Below are positions 53,931 through 62,619 of a stretch of DNA of 64,000 nt, one piece after another. The position numbers and the translations under genes are program-made. The stretch comes from an uncultured Hyphomonas sp. (GTDB taxonomy: Bacteria; Pseudomonadota; Alphaproteobacteria; Caulobacterales; Hyphomonadaceae). Position 1 is the first letter of the stretch. Each line of letters starts with the position of its first letter. The stretch spans positions 682,001-746,000 of the forward strand of contig NZ_OY782759.1 in NCBI RefSeq assembly GCF_963678195.1, in the 5' to 3' direction. The notes beneath the pieces are model-generated. The model was given only the letters and a program-made list of their open reading frames with translations, was not told the DNA's origin and did not search any database.

Positions 53931-55334
53931 ATGCGCCAGTTTCCAGCGTTTTTTAATTTGTCCGGCCAGCGGGTCGTCATCGTCGGCAGCGGCGAGGAGG
54001 CCCTTCGCAAGCTGCGCCTGTTCGTGTCTGCGGGCGCCTTGCCCGTGATCATATCGGATCATACCGGACCAGCGCATGATCATGAGGCGGCCTCGAAGGC
54101 GACCGCCATGACCATGGATGACCTGCCTGGCGTCCTCGAAACCGCACGGCTTGCCATCGTCGCAGAGGACAATCCGGAGGCCATCGCCGCCATCCGCGCT
54201 GCCCGCGTGCCGCTGAACGTGGTCGACCGGCCGGAGCTCTGCGATTTCACCGTGCCCTCCATTCTGGACCGGGGCGACATTGTCGCCGCCATCGGCTCCA
54301 ACGGTACGGCGCCGGTGCTGGCGAAATCCATCCGCACGAAACTGGAAGCGCTGCTGCCCGCCCGTATCGGAGACCTTGCCGCGCTGGCCGGCCGTCTGCG
54401 CGGGACGGTGAAAGCCGCGCTGCCGGACTTTTCCGCCCGCCGCAAATTCTGGGAGCGCACGCTGACGGGCCGCGCCGCAGAGCTGGCCTATGCCGGAGAC
54501 CTCACCGGCGCTGAGGCCGCGATGCGCGCCGAGCTGGCCACACCGGCGGGCACGGGCGTCGTGCACATTGTCGGCGCCGGTCCCGGCGATCCGGAACTCC
54601 TGACCCTGAAGGCCCTTCGTCTGATCCAGGAAGCGGACATCGTATATTACGACCGCCTCGTCTCGGATGGGATTCTCTCCCTCATCCGCCGCGATGCTGA
54701 CCGCGTCTCCGTGGGGAAGGCGAAGGGCAACCATTCCGTGCCGCAGGGCCAGATCCATGAGCTGCTGATCGCGTCGGCCCGCGAGGGCAAGCGCGTCGTG
54801 CGCCTGAAGGGCGGCGACCCGTTCGTCTTCGGGCGGGGCGGGGAGGAGCTGGACGCGGTCGAGGCGGCAGGCATTGAGGCCTTTGTCGTGCCGGGCATTT
54901 CCTCCGCCCTCGGATGCGCGGCCAGTGCTGGCATTCCGCTGACCCATCGCGACCATGCGCAGGCCGTCACCTTCGTCACCGGTCACGCCAAGGCTGGCGG
55001 CGTGCCGGACCTCGACTGGCCATCGCTGGCCAAACGCGGGCAGACGGTCAGCGTCTATATGGGTGTCGGCACGGCGGGCACGATTGCCGAGAAACTGATC
55101 GAGGCTGGCCGCGCGCCGCAGACGCCGGTGGCCGTGATCGAGAACGGCACACGGGAAAATGAAGTCCGCGCCTATGGCATGCTGGAAGAACTGCCCCAGC
55201 TGATCGAGGCGCATGGCATCAAGGGCCCGGCGCTGCTGATCATTGGCGAAGTGGCAGGCCTGCGTGCTGGGCCTGTTGCCGCCACTGTTTCCACTGAAGC
55301 CTCCATTCCCACCAAGAAGGTTGTCTCCGCATGA
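53931..55334 (+). CDS. cysG: Siroheme synthase
   Basis: A 467-residue fusion. Residues 1-205 are the precorrin-2 dehydrogenase/ferrochelatase part (NLSGQRVVIVGSGEEALRK; DIVAAIGSNGTAPVLAK). Residues about 210-455 are the uroporphyrinogen-III methyltransferase (VVHIVGAGPGDPELLTLKA, VVRLKGGDPFVFGRGGEE, VVPGISSALGCAASAGIP). It makes siroheme, the cofactor of the sulfite reductase encoded downstream. ATG at 53931. Stop overlaps DUF2849 (ATGA). Confidence 0.96.
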   Translation: MRQFPAFFNLSGQRVVIVGSGEEALRKLRLFVSAGALPVIISDHTGPAHDHEAASKATAMTMDDLPGVLETARLAIVAEDNPEAIAAIRAARVPLNVVDRPELCDFTVPSILDRGDIVAAIGSNGTAPVLAKSIRTKLEALLPARIGDLAALAGRLRGTVKAALPDFSARRKFWERTLTGRAAELAYAGDLTGAEAAMRAELATPAGTGVVHIVGAGPGDPELLTLKALRLIQEADIVYYDRLVSDGILSLIRRDADRVSVGKAKGNHSVPQGQIHELLIASAREGKRVVRLKGGDPFVFGRGGEELDAVEAAGIEAFVVPGISSALGCAASAGIPLTHRDHAQAVTFVTGHAKAGGVPDLDWPSLAKRGQTVSVYMGVGTAGTIAEKLIEAGRAPQTPVAVIENGTRENEVRAYGMLEELPQLIEAHGIKGPALLIIGEVAGLRAGPVAATVSTEASIPTKKVVSA

Positions 55335-55636
55335 CGTCCGTCCGCCCCAAACTGAAGCCTGAAACCCCGAAGGCCGTCACCGCCTGGGAGACCGCCACCG
55401 GCAAATGCGTCTGGATGACGGAGGTTGGCACCTGGTCTGAAGATGCCAACAAGGCCGCGGCCTTTACCGGCGAAGTGGCCGAGGTCCGCCTTGCCGAAGC
55501 CTTCAAGCAGGAAGGCAAGGTGACCGATCCTTATTTCATGGAAGTGACGGAAACCGGTGGCATCACCGGGCGCGAGACGATCCGTGAAACCATCCGGGCC
55601 ACCGGCCCGACCGTGGCCTATGGAGAGGGTGCCTGA
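55331..55636 (+). CDS. DUF2849 family protein
   Basis: A 101-residue protein with the DUF2849 pattern PKAVTAWETATGKCVWM near the N-terminus and a final EVTETGGITGRETIRETIRA. The family occurs almost only between cysG and the sulfite/nitrite reductase gene in proteobacteria, so it is thought to take part in sulfite reduction, but its function is unknown. It overlaps cysG by 4 bp and the GST by 1 bp (TGATG). Confidence 0.92.
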   Translation: MTSVRPKLKPETPKAVTAWETATGKCVWMTEVGTWSEDANKAAAFTGEVAEVRLAEAFKQEGKVTDPYFMEVTETGGITGRETIRETIRATGPTVAYGEGA

Positions 55637-56265
55637 TGCCGACCCGTGAGATCACCCGCCTGACCCTTTATGGCGACTCCATTTCCGGCAATTGCCAGAA
55701 GCCGAAATGGACGGCTGACTATCTGGGCATTCCATTCGACTGGGTTGAAGTGGATATCCTGAAAGGCGGCACACAGACGGAAGACTTTCTGGCCGTGAAC
55801 CCGGTGGGGCAGGTGCCTGTGGCGCGCTGGCCGGACGGGCGGACGCTCGCCCAGTCGAACGCCATCATGCTCTACCTTGCCGAAGAGGCCGGCAGCGAGT
55901 TGATCCCCGAGGACAGCTTCCGCCGGGCGCAGATGATGAGCTGGTTGTTCTGGGAGCAATATTCCCACGAGACGGCCATCGCCGTGCGCCGGTTCCACAA
56001 GCACTATCTGAAGAAATCCGAGGACGAGATCGATCCGAACCTGATGGCCAAGGGCCGCCGGGCCCTCGGCGTGATGGAGATGCAGCTGACTTTCACTGAC
56101 TGGATTGTCGGGGATGCCATGACGCTGGCCGACATCGCCCTCGTCGCCTACACGCGCCTCGCGCATGAGGGCGGCTTCGATCTTTCCGAGTTCCCGTCGG
56201 TTGAGCGCTGGGTCAGCCGCACCGAAGCGGCGCTCGGCATTCCCCACGCCAAAGAGGCTGCCTGA
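55636..56265 (+). CDS. Glutathione S-transferase inside the cys operon
   Basis: A 209-residue GST. The N-terminal thioredoxin-like domain has LTLYGDSISGNCQKPKW with a serine at the usual catalytic position, then VNPVGQVPVARWPDGRTLAQSNAI, the cis-proline loop and glutathione gamma-glutamyl site. The C-terminal helices carry TDWIVGDAMTLADIALVAY. It is translationally coupled to DUF2849 and cysI by 1-bp overlaps. A GST is not a normal member of this operon. Confidence 0.92.
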   Translation: MPTREITRLTLYGDSISGNCQKPKWTADYLGIPFDWVEVDILKGGTQTEDFLAVNPVGQVPVARWPDGRTLAQSNAIMLYLAEEAGSELIPEDSFRRAQMMSWLFWEQYSHETAIAVRRFHKHYLKKSEDEIDPNLMAKGRRALGVMEMQLTFTDWIVGDAMTLADIALVAYTRLAHEGGFDLSEFPSVERWVSRTEAALGIPHAKEAA

Positions 56266-57920
56266 TGTACAGATATGATGAATTTGATGCCCGGCTCGTG
56301 AAAGACCGGGTGGAACAGTTCCGGGGGCAGGTGACCCGCCGCCTGTCCGGCGAATTGCTGGAAGATGAGTTCAAGCCCCTACGCCTGCAGAATGGCGTGT
56401 ACCTGCAGCTGCACGCCTACATGCTGCGCGTCGCCATTCCCTATGGCCAGCTGAACGGGGCGAAGCTGCGCCGGCTGGCGGAGGTCGCCACCAAATATGA
56501 CCGGGGCTATGGTCATTTCACGACGCGCCAGAACATCCAGTACAATTGGGTGGGCCTGAAGGATATTCCGGATGCGCTGAATGATCTGGCCGAGGTGGAG
56601 CTGCATGCCATCCAGACCTCCGGCAACTGTATCCGCAACGTGACGAGTGACCATTTCGCGGGCGCGGCCGCAGATGAAGTGATGGACCCGCGCCCCTGGT
56701 GCGAGATCATCCGCCAGTGGAGCACGTTCCATCCGGAATTCGCCTTCCTGCCGCGCAAGTTCAAATTCGCGGTGACGGCGGCCGCGCATGACCGGGCGGC
56801 GATTGCCGTGCATGATATCGGCCTGCGCATCGTGAAGCGCGGCGATGAGGTGGGCTTTGAAGTCTATGTCGGCGGGGGGCAGGGGCGCACGCCATTGCTG
56901 GCCACGCTGGTCAATGAGTTTGTTCCGGAGGCGGAGCTTCTGGATTATGTCGAAGCCATCATGCGCGTCTATAACCGCCATGGCCGCCGGGACAACAAGT
57001 ACAAGGCGCGGATCAAGATCCTGGTTTCAGAGCTTGGCGCGGAAGAGTTCACGCGCCAGGTCGAAGCCGAATATGCCGCCCAGCGCAGCCACGAAAAGAT
57101 CGACCTGCCGCAGGCAGAGATCGACCGCATCCATGCCTATTTCGCCCCGCCGGCCTTCGCTGCCGAAGACGGCACGGAGGCGTTCGAGGCCGCCAAGGCC
57201 GCAGAGCCGGACTTTGCCCAATGGGCGGAGGTGAATCTCCACCCGCACAAGCAGGCGGGCCATGCCTCCGTCACCGTCAGCCTGAAGCCGATTGGCGGGG
57301 CGGCGGGCGATGCGACCGACCGGCAGATGGAGATCGTTGCCGATCTGGCCGAACGCTATGCCTATGACGACATCCGCGTTTCCCACGCGCAGAACCTTGT
57401 CCTGCCGCATGTGCCGGTGAAGCATCTCTATGCGATCTGGCAGGCGCTGGACGCCGCCGGCCTCGCGACGCCGAACGAGAGCCTGATCACGGACCTGATC
57501 GTTTGCCCCGGTCTCGATTACTGCAACCTCGCCAATGCGCGCTCCATTCCAATTGGCCAGGCGGTGCAGGACGTGTTCGCCGATCCGAAATACCAGCGCG
57601 AGATCGGGCGGCTGCACATCAATATTTCCGGCTGCATCAATGCCTGCGGGCATCACCATGTCGGCCATATCGGCATTCTGGGCGTCGACCGGAAAGGCGA
57701 GGAATTCTACCAGATCAGCCTCGGCGGACGGGCTGACGAGAAAGCGGCAATTGGCGCCATTGCGGGCCCGGCGCTCAAGGGCGAAGACGTGCCCGGCGCT
57801 GTCAAACGAATCGTCGACGCCTATATGGCGCTGCGCACCTCGCCCGATGAGCTGTTCATCGACACGCTGGACCGCACAGGCGCGGAGCCGTTCAAGGAGG
57901 CCCTCTATGCCACTGCTTAA
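56265..57920 (+). CDS. cysI: Siroheme-dependent sulfite (or nitrite) reductase
   Basis: A 551-residue hemoprotein with both ferredoxin-like halves and the siroheme/[4Fe-4S] cysteines in CPGLDYCNLA (about residue 414) and CINACGHHH (about 457). The HFTTRQNIQYNW stretch near the N-terminus belongs to the siroheme site. The enzyme performs six-electron reduction, sulfite to sulfide here given the adjacent cysG and cysH. There is no flavoprotein CysJ gene, so ferredoxin is the likely donor. Confidence 0.93.
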   Translation: MYRYDEFDARLVKDRVEQFRGQVTRRLSGELLEDEFKPLRLQNGVYLQLHAYMLRVAIPYGQLNGAKLRRLAEVATKYDRGYGHFTTRQNIQYNWVGLKDIPDALNDLAEVELHAIQTSGNCIRNVTSDHFAGAAADEVMDPRPWCEIIRQWSTFHPEFAFLPRKFKFAVTAAAHDRAAIAVHDIGLRIVKRGDEVGFEVYVGGGQGRTPLLATLVNEFVPEAELLDYVEAIMRVYNRHGRRDNKYKARIKILVSELGAEEFTRQVEAEYAAQRSHEKIDLPQAEIDRIHAYFAPPAFAAEDGTEAFEAAKAAEPDFAQWAEVNLHPHKQAGHASVTVSLKPIGGAAGDATDRQMEIVADLAERYAYDDIRVSHAQNLVLPHVPVKHLYAIWQALDAAGLATPNESLITDLIVCPGLDYCNLANARSIPIGQAVQDVFADPKYQREIGRLHINISGCINACGHHHVGHIGILGVDRKGEEFYQISLGGRADEKAAIGAIAGPALKGEDVPGAVKRIVDAYMALRTSPDELFIDTLDRTGAEPFKEALYATA

Positions 57921-58401
57921 GGATGGTGCAGAAATCGAGAATCTCTGGCTGTTTGTCGATCAGGATCATGAAGCAGATCTAAAGCCTGACCAGGCCGTGA
58001 CCCTGCCGCTCGGCCGTTTCCTGGAACAGGCAGACAGCCTCGCCGGGCGCAACGCACCGGTCGGTGTACGCCTCGTTCCGGAAGACGATCCGGAGCTTTT
58101 GGGTCCATTTCTTGAATGGATTCAACTGGTTGAGGTCTCGTTCCCCAAATATACCGATGGCCGTGGCTACTCCCAGGCCCAGCTGCTGCGCCGCCGTCAT
58201 GGCTATACGGGCGAGCTGCGCGCGGTGGGACACGTGCTGCGCGATCAGATTTTCTACATGAACCGTTCAGGCTTCGACGCTTACGAGACGGCCCGTGCTG
58301 ACCTACCTAGTGTTCTGGAAGCCCTGAATGAATTCCGGGACGCCTACCAGCCCGCCGCCGATGGCCGGGTGCCGGTGTTCCACGCAAGACACGGAAGCTG
58401 A
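57907..58401 (+). CDS. DUF934 family protein of the sulfite reduction operon
   Basis: A 164-residue protein with the DUF934 pattern VSFPKYTDGRGYSQAQLLRRRHGYTGELRAVG, which is the strongest signature of the family. DUF934 proteins are almost always next to sulfite reductase and are thought to supply or stabilise its electron input; the mechanism is unknown. It overlaps cysI by 14 bp and lies 4 bp before cysH. Confidence 0.95.
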   Translation: MPLLKDGAEIENLWLFVDQDHEADLKPDQAVTLPLGRFLEQADSLAGRNAPVGVRLVPEDDPELLGPFLEWIQLVEVSFPKYTDGRGYSQAQLLRRRHGYTGELRAVGHVLRDQIFYMNRSGFDAYETARADLPSVLEALNEFRDAYQPAADGRVPVFHARHGS

Positions 58402-58405
58402 GCTC

Positions 58406-59149
58406 ATGCCCTATGGCGATACATCTCTCCGCCGGAAAGAGGACACCGAAACCCGCCTGGCCCGCCTGAATGGCGAGCTGCGTGAGGCCTCGGCCCAGAC
58501 CATCCTGCGCGTCGCCATGGTGCGCGAATGGCCCGAGCAGCTGACCTATGTGTCGAGCTTCGGGGCAGAGAGCGTCGCCATGCTGTCGCTGATCGCCGAA
58601 GTGGACCCCAGCCTGCCGGTGATCTTCCTCGATACGGGCATGCATTTCCCGCAGACGCTGGACTATCGCGACGAGGTGATTGAGCGGCTAGGCCTGACCG
58701 GCGTGCGGTCGATCCCGCCGAACGAAACCGAGCGCAAAGTGCTCGATCCGGACAACAAGCTCTGGCAGAGCGAGCCCGATGCCTGCTGCGCCCTGCGTAA
58801 GGTGCGTCCGCTGGAGCCGGCACTGGAAGGCTTCAGCGCCTGGATCACCGGCCGCAAACGCTTCCATGGCGGCGAGCGGATGAAGCTGCCGGTCTTCGAG
58901 TTTGCGAATGGCCGCTACAAGGTGAACCCGATGGCGGGCTGGACGGCCGACGACGTCGACCTGTTCATGAAACAGCGCAACCTGCCGCGTCACCCGCTGG
59001 TCGATCAGGGCTATCCGTCCATCGGCTGCTGGCCATGCACGCGTCCGGCGTCGGATCCGATGGACCCGCGCTCCGGCCGCTGGGCAGGCCAGAACAAGTC
59101 CGAGTGCGGTCTCCATCTCGACAAGGCGGAACGTCCGCGGGTATTCTAA
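58406..59149 (+). CDS. cysH: Fe-S cluster adenylyl-sulfate (APS) reductase
   Basis: A 247-residue APS/PAPS reductase. The nucleotide part has VSSFGAESVAML and FLDTGMHFPQTLDYRDEV. The iron-sulfur ligands are a CC pair (DACCALRK) and CWPC (GCWPCTRP), and the catalytic cysteine is in the C-terminal KSECGLH. The two Cys pairs indicate the [4Fe-4S] type that normally reduces APS directly. It produces sulfite for CysI and closes the operon, followed by a terminator. Confidence 0.95.
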   Translation: MPYGDTSLRRKEDTETRLARLNGELREASAQTILRVAMVREWPEQLTYVSSFGAESVAMLSLIAEVDPSLPVIFLDTGMHFPQTLDYRDEVIERLGLTGVRSIPPNETERKVLDPDNKLWQSEPDACCALRKVRPLEPALEGFSAWITGRKRFHGGERMKLPVFEFANGRYKVNPMAGWTADDVDLFMKQRNLPRHPLVDQGYPSIGCWPCTRPASDPMDPRSGRWAGQNKSECGLHLDKAERPRVF

Positions 59150-59190
59150 GGCTCTCTCGGGGCAGCTCTTTCACACCAGGGGGCCCCATT

Positions 59191-59225
59191 CGCCCTTCCC
59201 GGCACAATCGGGGAGGGCGTTTTCT
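59191..59225 (+). terminator. Intrinsic terminator after cysH
   Basis: CGCCCTTCCC (59191-59200) and GGGGAGGGCG (59210-59219) form a 10-bp stem with one G-U pair and a 9-nt loop, followed by TTTTCTT. It ends the cys operon 42 bp after the cysH stop. Confidence 0.9.
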
Positions 59226-59233
59226 TGAGCGGC

Positions 59234-60049
59234 TCAGCCCTGTTTTTCCCCAAATACGTGTGCCAGCGCGATCGCCCCGGCGGTCGCGACATTGATGCTG
59301 TCGAAGCCTGCAGACATGGGAATGCGCACCGGTGTTGCCGCCGCGATCAGCGCGTCCGGCAGGCCCGGCCCCTCGGCGCCGAGCAGGATGGCGAGCTTGT
59401 CCGGCACGGGCAGGGACTGCATCGGCGCGGCATCTGCGCGGGGCGTCATCGCCCAGACCGTATAGCCCGCGTTTAAGACGGCATTTACCATGTCCAGGCC
59501 CGTCCCGCCTTGGGCATAGGGCAAAAAGAGGCTCGCCCCGGAAGAGACGCGGATGGCCTTCCGGTAGAGCGGATCGCAGCAGCGTTCGTCCAGCAGCACG
59601 CCAGCCGCGCCAAAGGCGGCCGCATTGCGGAAGCAGGCGCCGGTATTGTCGTGGTTGGAGATGTCGGAGAGCAGGAGGAGCGGGCCTGAACGGGGCTCAT
59701 CCTCCGAAAGAAATTCGCCTGGTAGGGGAATGTCGCCTTTCAACCCGCAGGCGAGTACGCCGCGGTGCATGGGGAAGCCCGCCACCTGGTCCATCACATC
59801 CTGCGGGGCGGTATAGATGGGTACATCGGCAGGCACTTTTGACAGCAGGTCCGCCAGCGGTTCCAGCCGGGACCCGGCCAGAAACAGGCTCTCCACGGCA
59901 AAACGCGACCGCGTCAGCAGCGTCTCCAGCGTTACCTTGCCCTCGACAATGAACCGCCCGCCATGGCCGGACGTCAGATCCTTCTCGCGGATGGACGTGT
60001 AGGCAGCGAGGCGCGGATCGGTGGGGGCGGTGATGTGGATCAGGGGCAT
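59234..60049 (-). CDS. SpoU-family (TrmH-like) RNA 2'-O-methyltransferase
   Basis: A 271-residue SPOUT methyltransferase. The three SpoU motifs are visible: ISNHDNTGACFRNAAAFG, LAILLGAEGPGLPD and IPMSAGFDSINVATAGAIAL, together forming the knotted SAM site. The N-terminal 110 residues are a substrate-binding domain (GRFIVEGKVTLETLL). It methylates a ribose 2'-OH in tRNA or rRNA; the target base is not predictable from sequence. Convergent with cysH. Confidence 0.94.
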   Translation of the reverse strand: MPLIHITAPTDPRLAAYTSIREKDLTSGHGGRFIVEGKVTLETLLTRSRFAVESLFLAGSRLEPLADLLSKVPADVPIYTAPQDVMDQVAGFPMHRGVLACGLKGDIPLPGEFLSEDEPRSGPLLLLSDISNHDNTGACFRNAAAFGAAGVLLDERCCDPLYRKAIRVSSGASLFLPYAQGGTGLDMVNAVLNAGYTVWAMTPRADAAPMQSLPVPDKLAILLGAEGPGLPDALIAAATPVRIPMSAGFDSINVATAGAIALAHVFGEKQG

Positions 60050-60140
60050 GCGAGAGCCTTGCCCGCTGTGCGGCGCTGAATCAATTCACGCGTCCAGCTT
60101 TAGCTTCCGGAAAGCGTAAGCGTGTAAATCAGAGATAGTA

Positions 60141-60797
60141 ATGGGGGTGTCCATGCGGGATCCTGAAGCCATCATCAGCCGTTACTGGTTGAGAGTGCTG
60201 GCGGTGGCCGGGCTGGTCGCGGTTGCGGTATTTTTTTGGACGCGGAACCCTTATCCGGCCGCGGAGGTGGAGCATGTCGCCGCCCGGCAGGAGGCGTTCG
60301 ATGCTGCGCTGGCGGCCAACTGGCAAGCCCATCCTTCGGAAGACCTGCTGGGCTTTGTCCGCAAGGACGTCGCAGAGGAGTTGTTGTCGCACCTGACGGT
60401 GGACGAGCGGAACCGGATCAGCCAGTCGTCCTGCGGCTGGGTCACCCGCAAATGCCTTGATCACAACCGAAAGACGGGGTTGCTCACGTGCATGGCTTAT
60501 CCGGAAGAGACCCAAGTCGGGGATATTGTCTGCCGGGCCTCTTTCCCCGCGGACAGGCGCACATTTCCGCCGAGTGGCAAAATGCTCGGATTTGTCCTGT
60601 CGGGTAAGCGGTGTTTTCTCACCACCTGGTCGCATGACGGCGAGGATTGGCGGGTGCGAAGCGCAACGTCCGGCTCGGTCGTGGACCTGAATGCAACGGC
60701 GGAAAACCGCATCGCTGAGAAGGGTATGTCTGATCCCACGGCATTGCGCTTGTCGTTCATGCCCATTCTTGCGGCAACGCCTAAAGGCTGTCCCTAG
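60141..60797 (+). CDS. Protein of unknown function with N-terminal membrane helix
   Basis: A 218-residue protein with one N-terminal membrane helix (about residues 17-34), so probably anchored with a periplasmic domain. That domain contains at least six cysteines, in SSCGWVTRKCLDH, LLTCMAY, DIVCRASF, GKRCFL and KGCP, suggesting disulfides. Not recognised. A start at 60153 four codons later is also possible, with GGGGGT in front of it. It converges with the RcnB-like gene across a terminator. Confidence 0.65.
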   Translation: MGVSMRDPEAIISRYWLRVLAVAGLVAVAVFFWTRNPYPAAEVEHVAARQEAFDAALAANWQAHPSEDLLGFVRKDVAEELLSHLTVDERNRISQSSCGWVTRKCLDHNRKTGLLTCMAYPEETQVGDIVCRASFPADRRTFPPSGKMLGFVLSGKRCFLTTWSHDGEDWRVRSATSGSVVDLNATAENRIAEKGMSDPTALRLSFMPILAATPKGCP

Positions 60798-60809
60798 CTT
60801 CCCGCCGAG

Positions 60810-60840
60810 AAAAACGGGCATGGGAAGAACCCATGCCCGT
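60810..60840 (-). terminator. Leftward terminator after the RcnB-like gene
   Basis: ACGGGCATGGG (60814-60824) and CCCATGCCCGT (60830-60840) form a perfect 11-bp stem with a 5-nt loop. On the minus strand it is followed by a run of five T (60814-60810). Confidence 0.9.
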
Positions 60841-60874
60841 CCATGCATCCCGATCAATCGCTTGGGGTTTACGA

Positions 60875-61207
60875 TCAGTCGAGAAGATCAATGATGGCGT
60901 TGGCGACGAGGCCGGTGGTGACCTGCATCAGATAGGCATCCTGGTCGACCACGACCCAGCGATATCCCGGCGGAGCCGGTTCCAGATCATAGCGGCGCCA
61001 GTCTTCGAGATAGTGGCCGGTGCGATAGTCCACGGGCAGGTATTCGCCCTTCTTCCACATCTTCTTGGCGTGGCCCGGCGGGATCTTGCCCTGTTTGGCC
61101 AGGCCCGGCGGCAGGTCGCCCGAACGGGAATGCGGCGGGTCGGCATGGGCCATCAGGCCTGCGCCCATGATGGCGGCAAGTGATGCGGTGACGAGTCTGA
61201 TCGTCAT
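60875..61207 (-). CDS. RcnB-family periplasmic protein
   Basis: A 110-residue secreted protein. A signal peptide ends near AGLMAHADPP (residue 22). The mature part has the RcnB pattern: a Pro-rich GDLPPGLAKQGKIPPGHAKK, then LPPGY-like PAPPGYRWVVVDQDAYLMQVTTGLV. The family includes the nickel/cobalt homeostasis protein RcnB, but many members have no metal link, and no metal efflux gene is adjacent. ATG at 61207 follows AAGGAGCC. Confidence 0.85.
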   Translation of the reverse strand: MTIRLVTASLAAIMGAGLMAHADPPHSRSGDLPPGLAKQGKIPPGHAKKMWKKGEYLPVDYRTGHYLEDWRRYDLEPAPPGYRWVVVDQDAYLMQVTTGLVANAIIDLLD

Positions 61208-61392
61208 TTCAAGGCTCCTTCCAGTGCATGCGGGCGGGGCACCCATGCGGGTCTTGGGGGATCAACGGCTGACGACGCCGGAGAGTTCCCGGAAATCGAC
61301 CGCGATAGGGCTAATCCGATCCGCTGTGTTGTCTGCACGGACGATTGCGTTAGGAGTAAGGCACCGCAGAAGGCGGAAGGGGAGATCCGCAC

Positions 61393-62619
61393 ATGACGAA
61401 AACGCATCTGGCCACACGGGTGGCAGTGACCATCGTGTTCACCTTCCTGTACCTCGCCTTCCTGACGGAGACCGGCGTGCTGGTGCAGGAGTTCGGCGCC
61501 TCGGGGCTCGCCCTGCGGCTGGCGTCTCTGGATTCCCAGAATTTCATCTTCTTCCCGGTCGCGGGCCTGCTGGCGCTGGTCGCCTTCTGGCAGCCCGCCG
61601 TGCTGCTGGTGGATGCCATGTGGCGCGGGCAGCTGAAATTCGGGCGGATCGTGCTGGGCGGCAGCCTGGTGGTCGCGCTGATCGGGGCCTGGCTCATTTC
61701 CGGCGCGTTTGAATCGTCTGAAGCCCGGTCCGTCTTCGAGATCGCGCCAAAAGCTCTCGCGGCGGATGATGGCGCGCCTGCAACGGCCGAGGCCCCGCCG
61801 CTTGCGCCGGTGACCGAAGTGCTGGCCCGCATGCGCATCCTGTCGGGCGTTGACGGCGGCCTCGGGGAATACCAGGCCCAGTGCGACCGGGAGTGGCTGC
61901 AATATTCCGTCGCGGCGGAGGTCGAGATGCTGTGCTTCCCGTCAGGCGAGCGCCTGTCTGTGCGGGCCTGCTGCACGGCCAAGGCCGCGTTTCGCCAGCA
62001 TCTGAACCGGCTGGCGGCAGAGGCGCCGTCGCGCACCGGCGCGGTGCACCGCTGGGTGATGCCGGTGAAGATTTTCTTCCTGTTGCTTCTGCTCGGCATC
62101 GGCATCCTGCTGGTGCAGTACCGCAAGGGGCTGGAGCGTCTGCACGGGGCGACGCCGTCCGGCATCTCGTTCGGCCTGGCACTGGGCGGGGCGGTGATGC
62201 TGATCTGGCCGCTGCTGAACGCTGCGTATCTGCAGACCATGGCGCTGCTGACGGGCTCAGGCTCGGCCAGTGCCTATACGATCGTTGCGCCGCTCATCGC
62301 GCTCGGCTTTGGTGTGTGGACACTGCTGCTCGTTTTCTTCCACCTGCGGTCCTATCCCAGCCAGATCGAATATGCGGCCAAGGTCGGCGGCTTCATCGCG
62401 GCGGCGATTGGCGTGTTCCGCTATGAGGAAATCACGAACTATCTCGCCCGCACGCTGGGCGTCGGCGGCGGGCTGGTCGCGATCATCGTGTTTGCGGTGG
62501 GTGTGGGCGCGCTCATTATCAGCGTGATCCTCGGCGTGGACCCGACGGACATCAAACTGGATGACGAGGATGTGGAAGAGGCCGTGAAAAACGTGGCGGA
62601 GACCGCCAGCGGGGATTAA
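61393..62619 (+). CDS. Integral membrane protein of unknown function
   Basis: A 408-residue protein, not recognised. It has about eight helices: two to three before residue 105, and four to five after residue 222. Between them lies a soluble loop of about 115 residues with four cysteines (C164, C181, C193, C194) and a conserved-looking YQAQCDREW and RACCTAK, which suggests a metal or disulfide site outside the membrane. The C-terminal tail is acidic (DIKLDDEDVEEAV). Its stop overlaps that of rpoH by 4 bp on the opposite strand. Confidence 0.75.
   Translation: MTKTHLATRVAVTIVFTFLYLAFLTETGVLVQEFGASGLALRLASLDSQNFIFFPVAGLLALVAFWQPAVLLVDAMWRGQLKFGRIVLGGSLVVALIGAWLISGAFESSEARSVFEIAPKALAADDGAPATAEAPPLAPVTEVLARMRILSGVDGGLGEYQAQCDREWLQYSVAAEVEMLCFPSGERLSVRACCTAKAAFRQHLNRLAAEAPSRTGAVHRWVMPVKIFFLLLLLGIGILLVQYRKGLERLHGATPSGISFGLALGGAVMLIWPLLNAAYLQTMALLTGSGSASAYTIVAPLIALGFGVWTLLLVFFHLRSYPSQIEYAAKVGGFIAAAIGVFRYEEITNYLARTLGVGGGLVAIIVFAVGVGALIISVILGVDPTDIKLDDEDVEEAVKNVAETASGD

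Noticed and set aside
55331-59149. Horizontal transfer of the cys operon
   Set aside because: GC content, codon use and tight overlaps match the neighbours; no mobile element at either edge.
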